Shown here: in pieces, positions 1-9,924 of the stretch | Position numbering within the stretch: position 1 is the stretch's first letter | Layout of the letters: each line of letters begins with the position of its first letter | Source of the DNA: Cristatella mucedo | Lineage: Eukaryota > Bryozoa > Phylactolaemata > Cristatellidae | NCBI GenBank assembly: GCA_009760855.2 | Contig: WPIO01000016.1 | Coordinates: forward strand, 2,035,001-2,099,000 | DNA length: 64,000 nt | Direction of reading: 5' to 3' | Notes under the pieces: generated by a model | Seen by the model: the letters and a program-made list of their open reading frames with translations, nothing else | The model's database searches: none | Told to the model about the DNA's origin: nothing | Translations under genes and position numbers: made by a program

Positions 1-199
1 CGTTATGAAATTCATCCGCGTCCAGATGAACCGACTGACGCCTTTGCTCTGAATTCGCTTGCCTTACCTTCCGTGGCGGCGAGTACCGCGCCGAGCGCAG
101 TCGCAAACCTGGTGAGAAGCTTCTACCGAGGATGGAGCCCGGACTGGTAGGGCAGGCCCAAACCGTAATTCTGCAAAGAAGATAGCCAATCGTATGAGG
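1..199. other. No recognisable feature
   Basis: I see no coding signature or repeat that I can place here. The segment leads into the tRNA-like head of a SINE-1 copy. Confidence 0.4.
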
Positions 200-345
200 T
201 GTGGCCCGGTGTTCATGGTGCTCGCCGCGACCAAGGTCTCACCTAGGTCCTTGGCTCGAGCCAGGTGGCATATGCGAAGCGCTTGGATAGTGAATAAGCT
301 CTCTTAAGGCGCTATACGAATGAATTATGTATTATATTTTCTATA
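200..345 (+). mobile_element. SINE-1 copy, diverged
   Basis: This is a tRNA-derived short interspersed element. The head carries a degraded B-box-like GGCTCGAGCC. The tail reads GCGAAGCGCTTGGATAG then CTCTCTTAAGGCGCTATACG, followed by an AT-rich end. The same order of parts is seen at 13485, 18905, 48065 and 63655. It is diverged and probably old. Confidence 0.65.
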
Positions 346-594
346 TAGGGCTGCGAGTGCATGCCGGACTGCACGCCGTCCTGCCAGCTCCTGCGGATCG
401 GTCCAGGAGGCGTGCCCAGCCAGGCATGCTGGGACCGTTCGGTAAGGCCGCGAGTTCTACGAGCACAGAGGTCTTTAAACATGTCCTGTCTCACACTCCG
501 CACATCTTCCATGGAACAGTCACAATACGAACGATTGAGCATTGGCTGGAAAGGATATGCCATAGTCAGCAGCTGGAGAGTAGTTGTCGTTTCG
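346..594. other. No recognisable feature
   Basis: Short overlapping reading frames occur on both strands, but none has recognisable domains or codon bias. I treat them as chance frames next to LINE sequence. Confidence 0.4.
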
Positions 595-1165
595 TAAAAA
601 TTGTGGAAGTGAGTTTCACAGTCTTAGACCTGCAGAGTAAAAGCTTCTGTCGCCAACTGTCTTAAGCCGAGGAATGAAACAGATAATTTATTATCCCAAC
701 AGGACCTGAGGGCACGAGAAGGCTGAAACTGGTGCAGCAGTTCAGCTAGGTATGAAAGAGCCAAGCCGTGGCGGGCCTTGTGGGTTAGCATAAGAACTTT
801 GCTCTGTATCCGTTGATCAACCGGCAGCCATCCAAGCTTTTTCAGCAAAGGAGACACACGGCCAAACCTTCTGGATTGGTAAACTAGCCTTGCAGCAATA
901 TTCGTCGCCAGCTGCAGTGGCCTAGTGACTTTTTGCGGTAGCCCAACCAAAAAAGAATTACAATAATCGATCCGAGACCGAACCATGGAGCTAGTTAAAT
1001 TTTTTGCAGGCCACCGTGGAAGACAAGTCTGTTGGCTACCGAATGCATACCGAAAGCGACTTAGGCTGTGAGTGCGTTATAAAAAAACCTCTCCCGTGCA
1101 GCACCCTCACAATCTTTGTGGCTTTGTGGATTTACAGACGGAGGTACATTACATCACAGTTCCTA
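595..1165 (+). mobile_element. LINE-A copy with inverted 5' part (twin-priming structure)
   Basis: Bases 595-1014 read on the minus strand as the C-terminal part of a LINE reverse transcriptase (DYCNSFLVGLP, then a GWLPVDQRIQSKVL motif). Bases 1015-1165 read on the plus strand as the 3' end of the same family (GTTGGCTACCGAATGC through GGAGGTACATTACATCAC). The two parts abut with no spacer, and about 130 bases of element are missing at the junction compared with the copy at 1680-2410. The 5' end of the inverted part lies at the junction and its 3' end faces the flank. That is the order expected from twin-primed LINE integration. The protein is truncated and not functional. Confidence 0.8.
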
Positions 1166-1679
1166 ATCCTAGAAATGGATCGGACGTGATTGCTAGCTGT
1201 GGAAGGTTACTGATTTACCACCAAATGCAAAGTAAAGTTCTTACTCCTACCCAGGTAGCCCTGGGCATGTTTCATTTAGACCAAGCTAGACTGATAGACT
1301 TGAGAATTCTGCATTAGATGTTATAGCGGTCTGGCAATCACCATCTGCTTTCATTCAGCTGGAACTTAGTCATAGGATCTGTTCACCTAAAGACTGTTGA
1401 AGACAGAAGCGGTCCCTGACTCCGGAAATCACTTCCAAAATTCAGATGCAAAGATATCTCCTCTTTTACTGCTGGCTCAGTCACATCCATTCCAGCCGTC
1501 CTGAGCTGCTACTTCTTACAATTTCTTCTTATCATTATTGCAACTCCTAATGGTTAATTTTTATTATCATTACTGATATTTTGTATTATTTTTATCTCAG
1601 TGCAGAGTGCAGAATTGAGTCAGAAAAAAGAAACGAAGCAATTTGTAATATTAATAATAAAACATTTGCATAGTGTGAT
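1166..1679. other. Unassigned sequence, partly AT-rich
   Basis: No gene is recognised. Part of 1400-1620 resembles diverged LINE-A 3' sequence (CAGCCGTCCTGAGCTGCTACTT), but it is too degraded to delimit. Confidence 0.35.
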
Positions 1680-2410
1680 CCCTATCCAAGATTAGAAGCT
1701 GTCTCCCTCAGTGGCTTGTAAAAAATTTAACTAGCTCTTTAGTTCTGTCTCGGCTTGATTATTGCAATTCCCTTTTGGCTGGGCTACCAAAGAAAGCTAT
1801 TATGCCACTACAGCGGACTATGAATATGGCTGCAAGGCTGGTCTTCAAGTCCCAGCGGTTTGAGCACGTGTCACCTTTGCTGAAAGAGCTAGGATGGTTG
1901 CCGGTTGAGCAAAGGATACAGAGCAAAGTTCTTATGCTGACCCACAAGGCCCGCCACGGCTTGGCTCCTTCGTACCTAGCTGAACTGCTGCATCAGTTTC
2001 AGCCTGTTCGCGCCCTCAGGTCCTGTGTGGACAATAAATTAGCTGTCCCGTTCCTCCGCTTAAAGACAGTTGGCGACAGAAGCTTTGGCTCTGTAGGTCC
2101 TAGACTGTGGAACTCGCTTCCACAATTCTTACGCAACGACATCTACTCTCCAACTGCCGACTATGGCACATCTTTTTCAGCGGTCCTGAACTGCTACTTC
2201 TATGCTACTCACTACCTCAACTGCTCTCGTGACTCTGCTATGCTTCCCACTTTCTCTTTGTTGCGTGAGACGAAGCCCGTTGGCTACCGAATGCGTACCG
2301 AAAGCCGCTTAGGCTGTGAGTGAGGCTATACAAAACTCTCCTGCGTAACATCCACGTGGTCTTTATGACTTTGTGGATGTTACTGACGGAGATACATACA
2401 TTACATACTT
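1680..2410 (+). mobile_element. LINE-A, 5'-truncated copy
   Basis: This is the 3' part of a non-LTR retrotransposon of L2/CR1 type. A frame from about 1775 to 2323 encodes the segment after the reverse transcriptase palm: GLPKKAI, AARLVFKSQRFEHVSPL, LGWLPVEQRIQSKVLML, then SVGPRLWNSLPQFLR. This is the usual C-terminal pattern of vertebrate L2-like elements. The 3' untranslated tail ends near 2400 in ATACATACATTACAT. No catalytic residues are present because the element is 5'-truncated. It is the least damaged LINE-A 3' end in the window and serves as the reference for the others. Confidence 0.85.
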
Positions 2411-3740
2411 TACATTATTGAGAACTTTCATCTCTTTCTGGGCACTTTATACAGGCTGTCAAAAAAGCATTATCAAAAAGATTAATGGTAACATGCACAA
2501 TGTTAATAAGCACATCACGGTTAGAGGTAACATGCACAGCGCCAACACATATAAGATGTCAATATGTATGAGGTACTTATTTTACCGTATATAAGCCCCC
2601 AAATTTGTTAACCAAATTTTGGAAAAAATATTTGTATTCAATAACTGAATGAAGTGAACAATATCGAAACTCATAATAATCACTGCATGTCACTATCACT
2701 ATCTTCTGCATCAGGAACGGTGACAATGCCCTCACCATCTTCCTCGTTCATTTCACACTCTTGAAATTTTGTGGAAGCTCCGTTATCATGATTGTCGTCG
2801 TCAGGTACGCTGTTTAGCACAATAGTGAAGCAGAAAAGGAATCATGCCCCCTCATGTCCCCTCATGCGCCCCCTCATCTCCATCATCTGGCATCAAATTT
2901 TGGAAAAAAGAGAGGGCTTATACACGGTAACATACGGTAATATAATAATAGGATGCAGTGACAGCGGCACAAGCACACAAAGGACGATTCAAAATAAACC
3001 ACTAGATGCTGTGACAAGCAGGTGCGCTTTTAGCTTCTTTTTAGTGTCAAGAATTGAGATCTCGTTACGTCAGTCGGGAGGAAGTTCCAGGCTTTCGGAG
3101 AATAAAAGGTGCAGTCCCCAAAGGATTTCAGGTTCGGACGAGGTATAGTTAAAAAAGTTCTATTCAGAAACAAGGGCGGTACTGTGCCTAGCCTGATGCG
3201 GGAGTAAATCTGATAGGTAGGCTGCACCCAGAGAATGAAGGGATCTAAAAGTGAGTGACAGAACCTTAAAGTCTATACACTGCTTGATTGGATGCCAGAT
3301 TTGTAACCTGTGAAGGTCGGCGAGAGGTAGTGCGATGTGGTAGCTGCGACGCTCACGATAGACAAGCCGAGCTGCAGATTGTTGCACTAACTATAAGTGC
3401 CCGATTTCACAGGCTGGTAGACCAGCTTACAGTGAGCTACAGAAGTGGAGACGGAATGTCAAAAATGATTGGACCAACTTAGATGTAGTATCCCTGTCTA
3501 AGCAAGCCCGAATTTTAGCAATGTTGTGTATCTAGACAGTAGTAGGCAGATCTGACTGTGGAGCTGATGTGTTCATCTAGTGAAAGGTCACTTTGGAACA
3601 AGACACCTAGATTTCGGGCAGATGCAACAGGAGATATGCTGAAAGAGCCAAGTTTGAGTGTTAAGTTTTCTAATTTGTGAATCACACTTGGTCTGTCCAT
3701 AACTACTACGTCCATTCAACGGCCAGAGTAAATTAAGAAT
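2411..3740 (-). mobile_element. LINE-B copy, antisense, split by a DNA element
   Basis: On the minus strand, 3515-3715 encodes a LINE motif (ARNLGVLFQSDLSLDEHI) from the region after the YADD box. The stretch 3030-3387 continues with SAARLVYRERRSYHI, PLADLHRL and AWNFLPTDVTRSQ. The 3' untranslated tail appears at 2420-2560 (CATCTCTTTCTGGGCACTTTATAC). The two parts are separated by an unrelated inserted segment at about 2582-2940. Several frame breaks make this a dead copy. Confidence 0.75.
2582..2940 (-). mobile_element. Small DNA transposon (Tigger/jerky-like MITE), inserted in LINE-B
   Basis: The ends form imperfect terminal inverted repeats: TTACCGTATATAAGCCCCC at 2582-2600 and GAGGGCTTATACACGGTAA at about 2912-2930. 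An extra CATACGGTAA follows on the right. Ends of the TACCGTATATAAGCC type are known from pogo/Tigger and jerky-like elements, and I rely on memory for that. On the minus strand the interior encodes an acidic tail (EDSDSDM then a stop), which resembles the C-terminal tail of such transposases. No transposase core remains. It interrupts LINE-B, so it inserted later. Confidence 0.6.
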
Positions 3741-4440
3741 TCGTGTCTATTCATGTACGCAGCCCAATCAGTACCCTTATTTTGCAGGTTGGCGGCTGGT
3801 CAAAGCATATATCCGTCGCCGCTGGCCACAGATATTTGTTGCAAGTGGTTTCTGGCCGCTGCGAGGGCCGCTGTTGTTTGATCTTGTGTCTTCGCTGTTC
3901 CCTGGGACTCCTACAGTACGTTTTCAGCGAACTCTTGTGTGCCATTCTGGATAGAAATTCGGCCGCACGCGACGCGGTTGCTTTCTCCTTGAGATGACCC
4001 CGAATTAAAAAACTTTGTTCATTGAAACTGATGTGCCCTTTAGCCATGCAAACACCATTGTCATTTCTGCAAAGTTATCTGCGTGGGCTAAAGAGTGTGC
4101 ATACAGGCATGCACCCGCTGCGAGAAGTGCATGAGAAAGAGAGCCGCGCCATTAGCCACGGTTCTGACTACGAAGGACATGTTCGTTCGCCTGCTGCAGA
4201 CGTGGCTTTACTTATAGTGCCAGCGCCCGATGGGCAAGAGTACTCTGTCAAGGCTACTTAATCAGCACCGTAGTCAAGTAGCCTCACGGACGGCGGCCGA
4301 GGCTCTCATGAAGTGGACACCGAGACACCGACAACGCACAGCTGCTGCCTGCTGCCATCCTAAAAGTCTCAAGACTTCGATCGTCATAGAAATCTTGACG
4401 GTCGCTTTTTCGATACGCAGAGATGAGGGCTCTGAACGAT
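3741..4440. other. Unassigned sequence
   Basis: Open frames of 70-98 codons lie on both strands, but I recognise no domain and no splice-site context. I see no repeat shared with the rest of the window. Confidence 0.35.
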
Positions 4441-4535
4441 GAACTATGATGATGAGGGGGCTCTGATGATGATGAATGTTCATCATGATCGTTCATCATC
4501 ATCATCTGATGATGATGATGATGAACGATGATGAG
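4441..4535. repeat. GAT/ATC trinucleotide repeat with inverted blocks
   Basis: GATGATGAT blocks alternate with ATCATCATC blocks, so the strand can fold on itself. Related interruptions (GAGGGCTCTGA, GAACGAT) recur, which points to expansion with inversion of a short core. Confidence 0.75.
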
Positions 4536-4586
4536 GGCTCTGAACGATTTTGGGCTGCTTGCTCTTTGGCTAAAGCATGATATGGT

Positions 4587-4690
4587 AGTAATAATAATAA
4601 TACACTTGATGGAGCCCCCTCAGAGAACTCAATCTCTTTCTGGGCGCTTTACACCATTGCAATATTATTTATACCATTCAATATGCTTTA
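4587..4690 (-). mobile_element. LINE-B 3' tail fragment, antisense
   Basis: AATAATAATAATACACTTGA is followed by CTCAGAGAACTCAATCTCTT and GGGCGCTTTACA. This is the reverse complement of the LINE-B 3' end. Only the terminal 100 bases are present, so the copy is extremely 5'-truncated. Confidence 0.75.
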
Positions 4691-5394
4691 TAGCATTCTA
4701 TGCCCCGAACAAATTTTTCACCATTTTTCTCTAAACTGCTGTCTTTGCGGGTTTCCTTGCTGCGAGGTGGTCTTGAAAGACCCGGTGGTTCAGTTTGCAG
4801 CCTACATTGTTTCCGCAGTAAATTAGTTAACAAAGTAAGGTCACGCGTGTGCGTTAGCCGCTTTGATTGCATTAGGACGAAGTGTGAGGCGCAAGAAACG
4901 CGATCGGATGGCATCGAGGGTTACGTGTTTGCTCTCCACTGCTTACGTTGTGAAGCCGAGACCTGTAGCATGTGGCGTTCCTTCCGGTCGCACGGCGATT
5001 GTCGCTGAGGCCCCCCTGCCGCTACATAGACGAGGTTGCTAAATCAGCTTGTACTTGTACTTGTACAGTTAAACAAGCACTATGCAGGTTATCATGGACT
5101 CGTGGTTGGTTTAATGTACCTCGAAGAAAGAAAAGCAATCAAGACGCGTGCGCTGAATGCAACGATTGAAGGGGTCACGAACTCAAGAGCGACAAGCTGC
5201 TGCTTCGTGCCTCTGCGTCCTCTGTCCTTACGAACGCTACGCGAATGTCACCGACGATTATTCTTCGAGCGCTGACCGCCCTCGATCGGTGCGATGCGTG
5301 GCAATTCAAAAACCTGAAGAGGCTGCATTCAGGTCAGTCTTGAAGACGTGCATCGAGCTTGTCAGCCCCACACACTGCTGCCCTGCTTCTTTTT
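4691..5394. other. Unassigned sequence
   Basis: The frames at 4700-5008 and 5157-5621 have no recognisable domain, and the second runs into a SINE copy. I see no support for a gene. Confidence 0.35.
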
Positions 5395-5525
5395 TTTTTA
5401 CCCAGGGTAAGGTTCTCGCTTTTGACGACCAAGGTTGTGGACTCGAGCCCTTCGATATACGCGAAGCGCCGGATAAAATGAAATCAAGTTCCCTTTTGGC
5501 GCTGTACACACGCATTATACTTTAT
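5395..5525 (+). mobile_element. SINE-1 copy
   Basis: The tRNA-like head (GGTAAGGTTCTCGCTTTTGA, then TGTGGACTCGAGCCC as the B box) is followed by the family tail GCGAAGCGCCGGATAAAATG, TCAAGTTCCCTTTTGGCGCT and an AT-rich end. An in-frame reading through it is a chance frame. Confidence 0.7.
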
Positions 5526-5804
5526 GTAGACTTTCTATATACTAATATGCATCGGTATGTAGTTCCAGAGCTGCGGCAACTCATTAAAGCCCAACAGACT
5601 CGTGGTCCTGGACCGGGCTAGCTAGATATGGGAGTCTGACCCTTACAGTATACGTAAACCGGAAGAAGTGCCTTAAATAGATTCGCTCCTCAGCGAGAAA
5701 GCAGTAAAGATAGATCGTTCCTTTAGTTTCTGCGTTCCTCTTTTTGACATGTGGATCCAACTGAATGCATGCAGGACCGGAGAGGATATGGCGACGTGAA
5801 GACG

Positions 5805-5867
5805 GAATCGTCCGCAAGAGATACGGCGTCGTTCTCAAAAGAGAAGGCGTCGTTCGAAAGGGATACG
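5805..5867. repeat. 21-bp tandem repeat, three units
   Basis: Three units start at 5805, 5826 and 5847 with core GCGTCGTTC..AAAGGGATACG. Because 21 is a multiple of three, all frames stay open across it. This explains the low-complexity reading frames here. Confidence 0.65.
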
Positions 5868-6019
5868 GCTGTAAATGCAACAAATAAGACAGTTCAGTAT
5901 GCGGCAGAGAGAATGCAGCATGCAGAAGACAGACGCAGCGTGTACCGAAGAGCCGGGGAACCGTGCGGCAGAGAGTGCAGCAGCATGCGGAAGAGATTTG
6001 CACAAGCATCAAAGTTCTA

Positions 6020-6640
6020 ATAACAAAGCAGGCACGTTACGGGATTTCTCGGATTTAAAATCAACCTTGCGGCCATATTCACTGCTAAGTGTACAGATTT
6101 GATGGCCTTTTTTGGTAGCCCTGACACTACCAAGTTCCAGTAGTCCAAAGTCTGTGGGACGAGAAACAGAGACGAAACTCGAGTAAGATCGTCTGCCGAT
6201 CGGTGAGTAGCACCTAATCTTAGCGACCACGATGGCGACCGGATGAGGGCGTGGTCTTCTTCCGGATAAATCTTTAAATTTCAAGCTGTCGTCAAAGAGA
6301 TCATCTAAACGACGAGTATTTGACGATAGTCGAACAACGGCACCACAAACTAAGTGGCAAAGTTATCCACTCAAGGTATCTAGTACCCTTCTGTTTTCCT
6401 ACTAGACTAGGATCTAGGTTGTATCATCATTTATCGTGTGGAAATTGGCCGCCATCCAAGACCGAATGTGGGCAAGGCAGACGTTCAGCTATCGATCGCA
6501 CCGGCTGATTTGCATAGTTCAATGGTTCAATTACTGCCGGGTGTCATCGGCATAAATGCGATAAACCGACGCCATTGGTCGGAACTACTTTTACATTTTG
6601 CTGAAAGAGAATCAATACTCAAGGATTAATGACGTGCACA
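6020..6640 (-). mobile_element. Possible degraded LINE, antisense
   Basis: GGCCGCCATCCAAGACCGAA and GTGTCATCGGCATAAATGCG resemble the antisense YADD-box region of the LINE-B copy at 46905-47790, where the matching parts are TGCCATCCAAGAGCAAATGT and GTCGTCTGCATAGGA. The remainder is too diverged to align by eye. Confidence 0.35.
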
Positions 6641-7854
6641 TAATAAAGCGTGCAGGCACAAAACGGTCTCATAATCAGGCCAACATGCTAAAGCAAACGT
6701 GAGGCTCACACCCACTGGTTAATGCAGGATATCTGGCTAGTAACATGCAGTGAATCGTGCAAATGCGCGAACACACAACAAAGTACAGAACAGGAACAGA
6801 AAAGACAAGTTTACTGGGGCGAAGAGGACGCTTACTGGAAGAGGTACTGGAACAGGTCGTCAGCTGAGACTTAAAGGATGCAAATTCGTTTTAGCTAATG
6901 ACCACAGTTTAAAGTTACAGGCTGTGTATTCACACATACGAACTGAATGCCTAATCACCGAAATGTTGTGTAGGGGACAGCAGCGAAGTGTTAGGAAGGT
7001 GTGAGCAGATTCTTAAAAGTTCGGTTTTCAGGCTTCACCTGGATCTAGCTAAGGAAAAGTCGCTCACCACGTCTTTCACTGTCGGGCCGCCGTCTGTTGG
7101 ATGAAAGATTGACACTTGACCCGCTACGACGATTAATTCCGACATCCAAGAGGAATTGTATAACGGAGAGCTTTCACCCAACAACTCCGAGACCCAGGCG
7201 ATTCGCCTCGGAGGGTAAGCGCCGCTTTCGACTTATTGCCCAAGTTGCCGCGCCATCTTGCTCGCCAAGCTGTCTGCAAACTTCGTCTTGCTCACCTCAG
7301 GTTCACTTGAGGTGCAGTCTGCGAATCTTGCTCCTCGAGGCGGCCATTTTGTAATCGGTGCCGGTGAGAGTCGGCTCTGAAGATGAGCTCACTGGGAGTT
7401 TGAGCTGATTTTAGGTGCCCTGCACAGTCATCGCCGTGGTTACGATGGGCAGCGGTTAATTTTGATTTTTCCATCTAGCACTCGGCTAGTGGCACATTTT
7501 GGAGACGTCTAGCATAGCGGTCGCTACGCTACGTCGTAGTGCAACACTTAGCACGAAGCTGCTGCCGTTCGATGTGTCACATTGGGTGACGCTTCGTAAG
7601 CGCCTTGCTTGGCTTTGCAAAGTTGCTTCTATTCCGCTCGAATCTTACTCCCCTCCGGCTGTTACCTTTTTCCTCTCGCGATTTCGCCAACCGCACTCCA
7701 CATCGATCATAAATCCACCGCAAGCCGTCGGTAGACGCCTGAAACGCACGCATTGTATGTCAAACCTAATCGCATGGGATCTTACAGCTGATGTTGGTAG
7801 ATCGCAGTTACGCGTTCTTAAAAGTCGTTGGTAGATAGTGAAAAAGTCTACCGC
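6641..7854. other. Unassigned sequence
   Basis: No gene, RNA or shared repeat is recognised. The frames here are short and without domain signature. Confidence 0.35.
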
Positions 7855-7889
<35 letters not shown>

Positions 7890-7890
7890 C

Positions 7891-7948
<58 letters not shown>
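7855..7948. repeat. (TA)n microsatellite
   Basis: About 94 bases of TA dinucleotide with a few TACA interruptions. Confidence 0.95.
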
Positions 7949-8954
7949 TGCCGCTCTGGCTTTGAGTTCGCTATAGAATACTCACCAGCCTAAAACCCAC
8001 TGAGTCTTTGCGGCGTTGTGCAGGCTTTCGGTGCGCTTGCGGTGGCCAACAGACTCACGCAATAAAGACAATGAGTCAGCGTGGGCAGTCAAGGAAGTGA
8101 ATAGCATGCGCCAGCACAAGGAAGTGAATAGCGGTACCCGCTTCGTCAACGGTAAGTCTGCGTGTACCCATAGTGTGTGCACGTAGTTTCTTCTCAGAAT
8201 GGGCGGTGCGTACAGTCCCTAATTATTCAAGCGCTCGCACACATCCTGCGGCGGCACATCCTGCGGCGTGTTGCCGCTGGACAGCGAAAAGAAAGTCTAC
8301 GAAGCGCGATCGCAGCGAACGAAAGCGAAATCGAAGTGCCGGAAGAGGGAGGTCGCGTCGTCGTCGTGAGTTGAGCCAAACCAGCCTCCAACACCAAAGG
8401 CCTGAGCTATTTACACTAATTACACACACATTTACACATTACACATTTACATATTGCACACACATTTATTTACACTAATCCGTTCTGTCGACAACTCCGC
8501 TAGTTTACGCTGACGTACGAGCAGCAGCTTGAATTGCAAGGGTAATGCCTAAAGAATAGCAAAGGAAATTTAGAAGGCATCGGGAATTATCCCCCTAAAC
8601 GCGGGATTATCCCAAGATTGAATACTCGACTAAATACCAGACTAAGTTGAGCCCTTTCTCAAGAGGACAGAGTTTTCTCTAGTAAATCTAACCTCCTGAG
8701 AGGAAAGTATTAGTAGCCCCTTTTAGGAGGATATGCAGCTGTTTAGGTATATTGACGGAATTATCTCCTCAGACAAGGCAATGTCTCCAGATTGAATAAT
8801 CATTTTCATAACGAGAATTAGTTGAATGATTGATTGCCATGCTATCGTGCCAACATTGACTATCTTTAGTTATAACAATGGCTGAGATGTCAATCTTCTA
8901 CATACTTAGGGAGTCTCTGTGGCTCAATTTCAAACGTGGCAATCTAGGAAAATC
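7949..8954. other. Unassigned sequence with a 15-bp tandem duplication
   Basis: CACATCCTGCGGCGG is followed by CACATCCTGCGGCG near 8240-8270. Bases 8520-8900 are AT-richer and contain ACTCGACTAAATACCAGACT-type text not seen elsewhere in the window. No gene is recognised. Confidence 0.35.
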
Positions 8955-9056
8955 AACAGGTTCAATTTTATGCACGGCAAAATTGTGCCAAACTACTCAA
9001 TTGGTGCAAGAACCTTTGCTTACCACGGTATGAACCAAGAAATAAATTTACGAAAG

Positions 9057-9200
9057 GAGATAAGGTGCTTGCTCTTTACGACCAAGATCGTGGTTTCGAA
9101 TCCTGCAGCGGGCGATCCTTTAATGCCAACCCCAAGCGCTGGTGATGGCACGCTGCGAGCGGTGGCGATAAGACGCTTAGGCTCTTAGCTTAGGATCTTC
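9057..9200 (+). mobile_element. SINE-2 copy, head-deleted
   Basis: This is a tRNA-derived element with B-box-like GTGGTTTCGAATCCTGC, then GCGGGCGATCCTTTAATGCC and GGTGGCGATAAGACGCTTAG. The A-box side is missing compared with the opposite arm. It forms part of the inverted repeat 8955-9650. Confidence 0.7.
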
Positions 9201-9304
9201 TGCCGCCATACACACGAGGCGGTCCCGTGAGATGACCATTACTGTTATTGATTTATTTTTACTTTTATTGTTTTTTCAGGATTTTCGTGCCAGTTTCACG
9301 CAGT

Positions 9305-9540
9305 TCTGTCGCGGGGCCGCTAGAGCGCCGCCTACCGAGCGGCCTCAGGGTCGGACGCCATCACCAGCGCTCGCAGTTGGCATTAAAGGATCGCCCGCTG
9401 CAGGATTCGAAACCACGACCTTGGTCGTAAAGAGCAAGCACCTTATCTCTTGGGCTGTCACGGCCCTGGGCTCTACACCGGCCTCAAGCATTCTCGAACT
9501 TTTGTAGGCAGTAATGGCACTTGACCACTATCCTTCACAG
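9305..9540 (-). mobile_element. SINE-2 copy, antisense
   Basis: The reverse complement carries the tRNA-like head (GGTAAGG-type start, then GTTTCGAATCCTGC as B box) and the same body as 9057-9200. It forms the right arm of the inverted repeat. Confidence 0.65.
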
Positions 9541-9649
9541 TTTTCGTAAATTTATTTCTTGGTTCACACCGCCGTAAGCAAATGGTCTTGCAGCAATTGA
9601 GTAGTTTGCACATTTTTTGCTATGCATAATATTGAACCTGTTCATTGTT

Positions 9650-9915
9650 TTATTTAGGACAGCATTTAGTGGGTCCCCGTGATTCGTCCTTTATGTGCTC
9701 ATGCGTGCTGACACTGTGCATGCTGCCACTAACCACACTTGCATGCTGACCCTGTGCACGTCACCCCTAACCATGTTATTCATGTTGTTTATCAAGCATG
9801 ATATCATTCACCATTCAATCGCGTTTCCCTTTGCAGCAAATGTAAAGTGCCTAGAAAGCGATTGAGTTCTCTGAGGGTGCTTTATCAGTTGTATTATTTT
9901 TGTTATTATTATCAT
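9650..9915 (+). mobile_element. LINE-B 3' end
   Basis: It starts at TTATTTAGGACAGCATTTAG (the codons for HLFRTAFSGS in intact copies) and runs through the untranslated region (CATGCTGCCACTAACCACAC, CAAATGTAAAGTGCCTAG) to TTGTTATTATTATC. It is 5'-truncated and sits directly before a LINE-A copy. Confidence 0.8.
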
Positions 9916-9924
9916 TGTACCTCT

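Larger units (their letters stand above)
8955..9650. repeat. Large imperfect inverted repeat carrying two SINE-2 arms
   Basis: The left arm at about 8955-9157 is the near reverse complement of 9357-9650. Matching parts include GAACCAAGAAATAAATTTACG (left) with CGTAAATTTATTTCTTGGTT (right), TTTCGAATCCTGCAGCGGGC with GCCCGCTGCAGGATTCGAAA, and AGCGCTGGTGATGGC with GCCATCACCAGCGCT. The arms include sequence outside the SINE, so this is an inverted duplication of a locus and not two independent insertions. The left arm lacks about 85 bases of the SINE head that the right arm keeps at 9452-9540. The spacer is about 200 bases. Confidence 0.8.
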
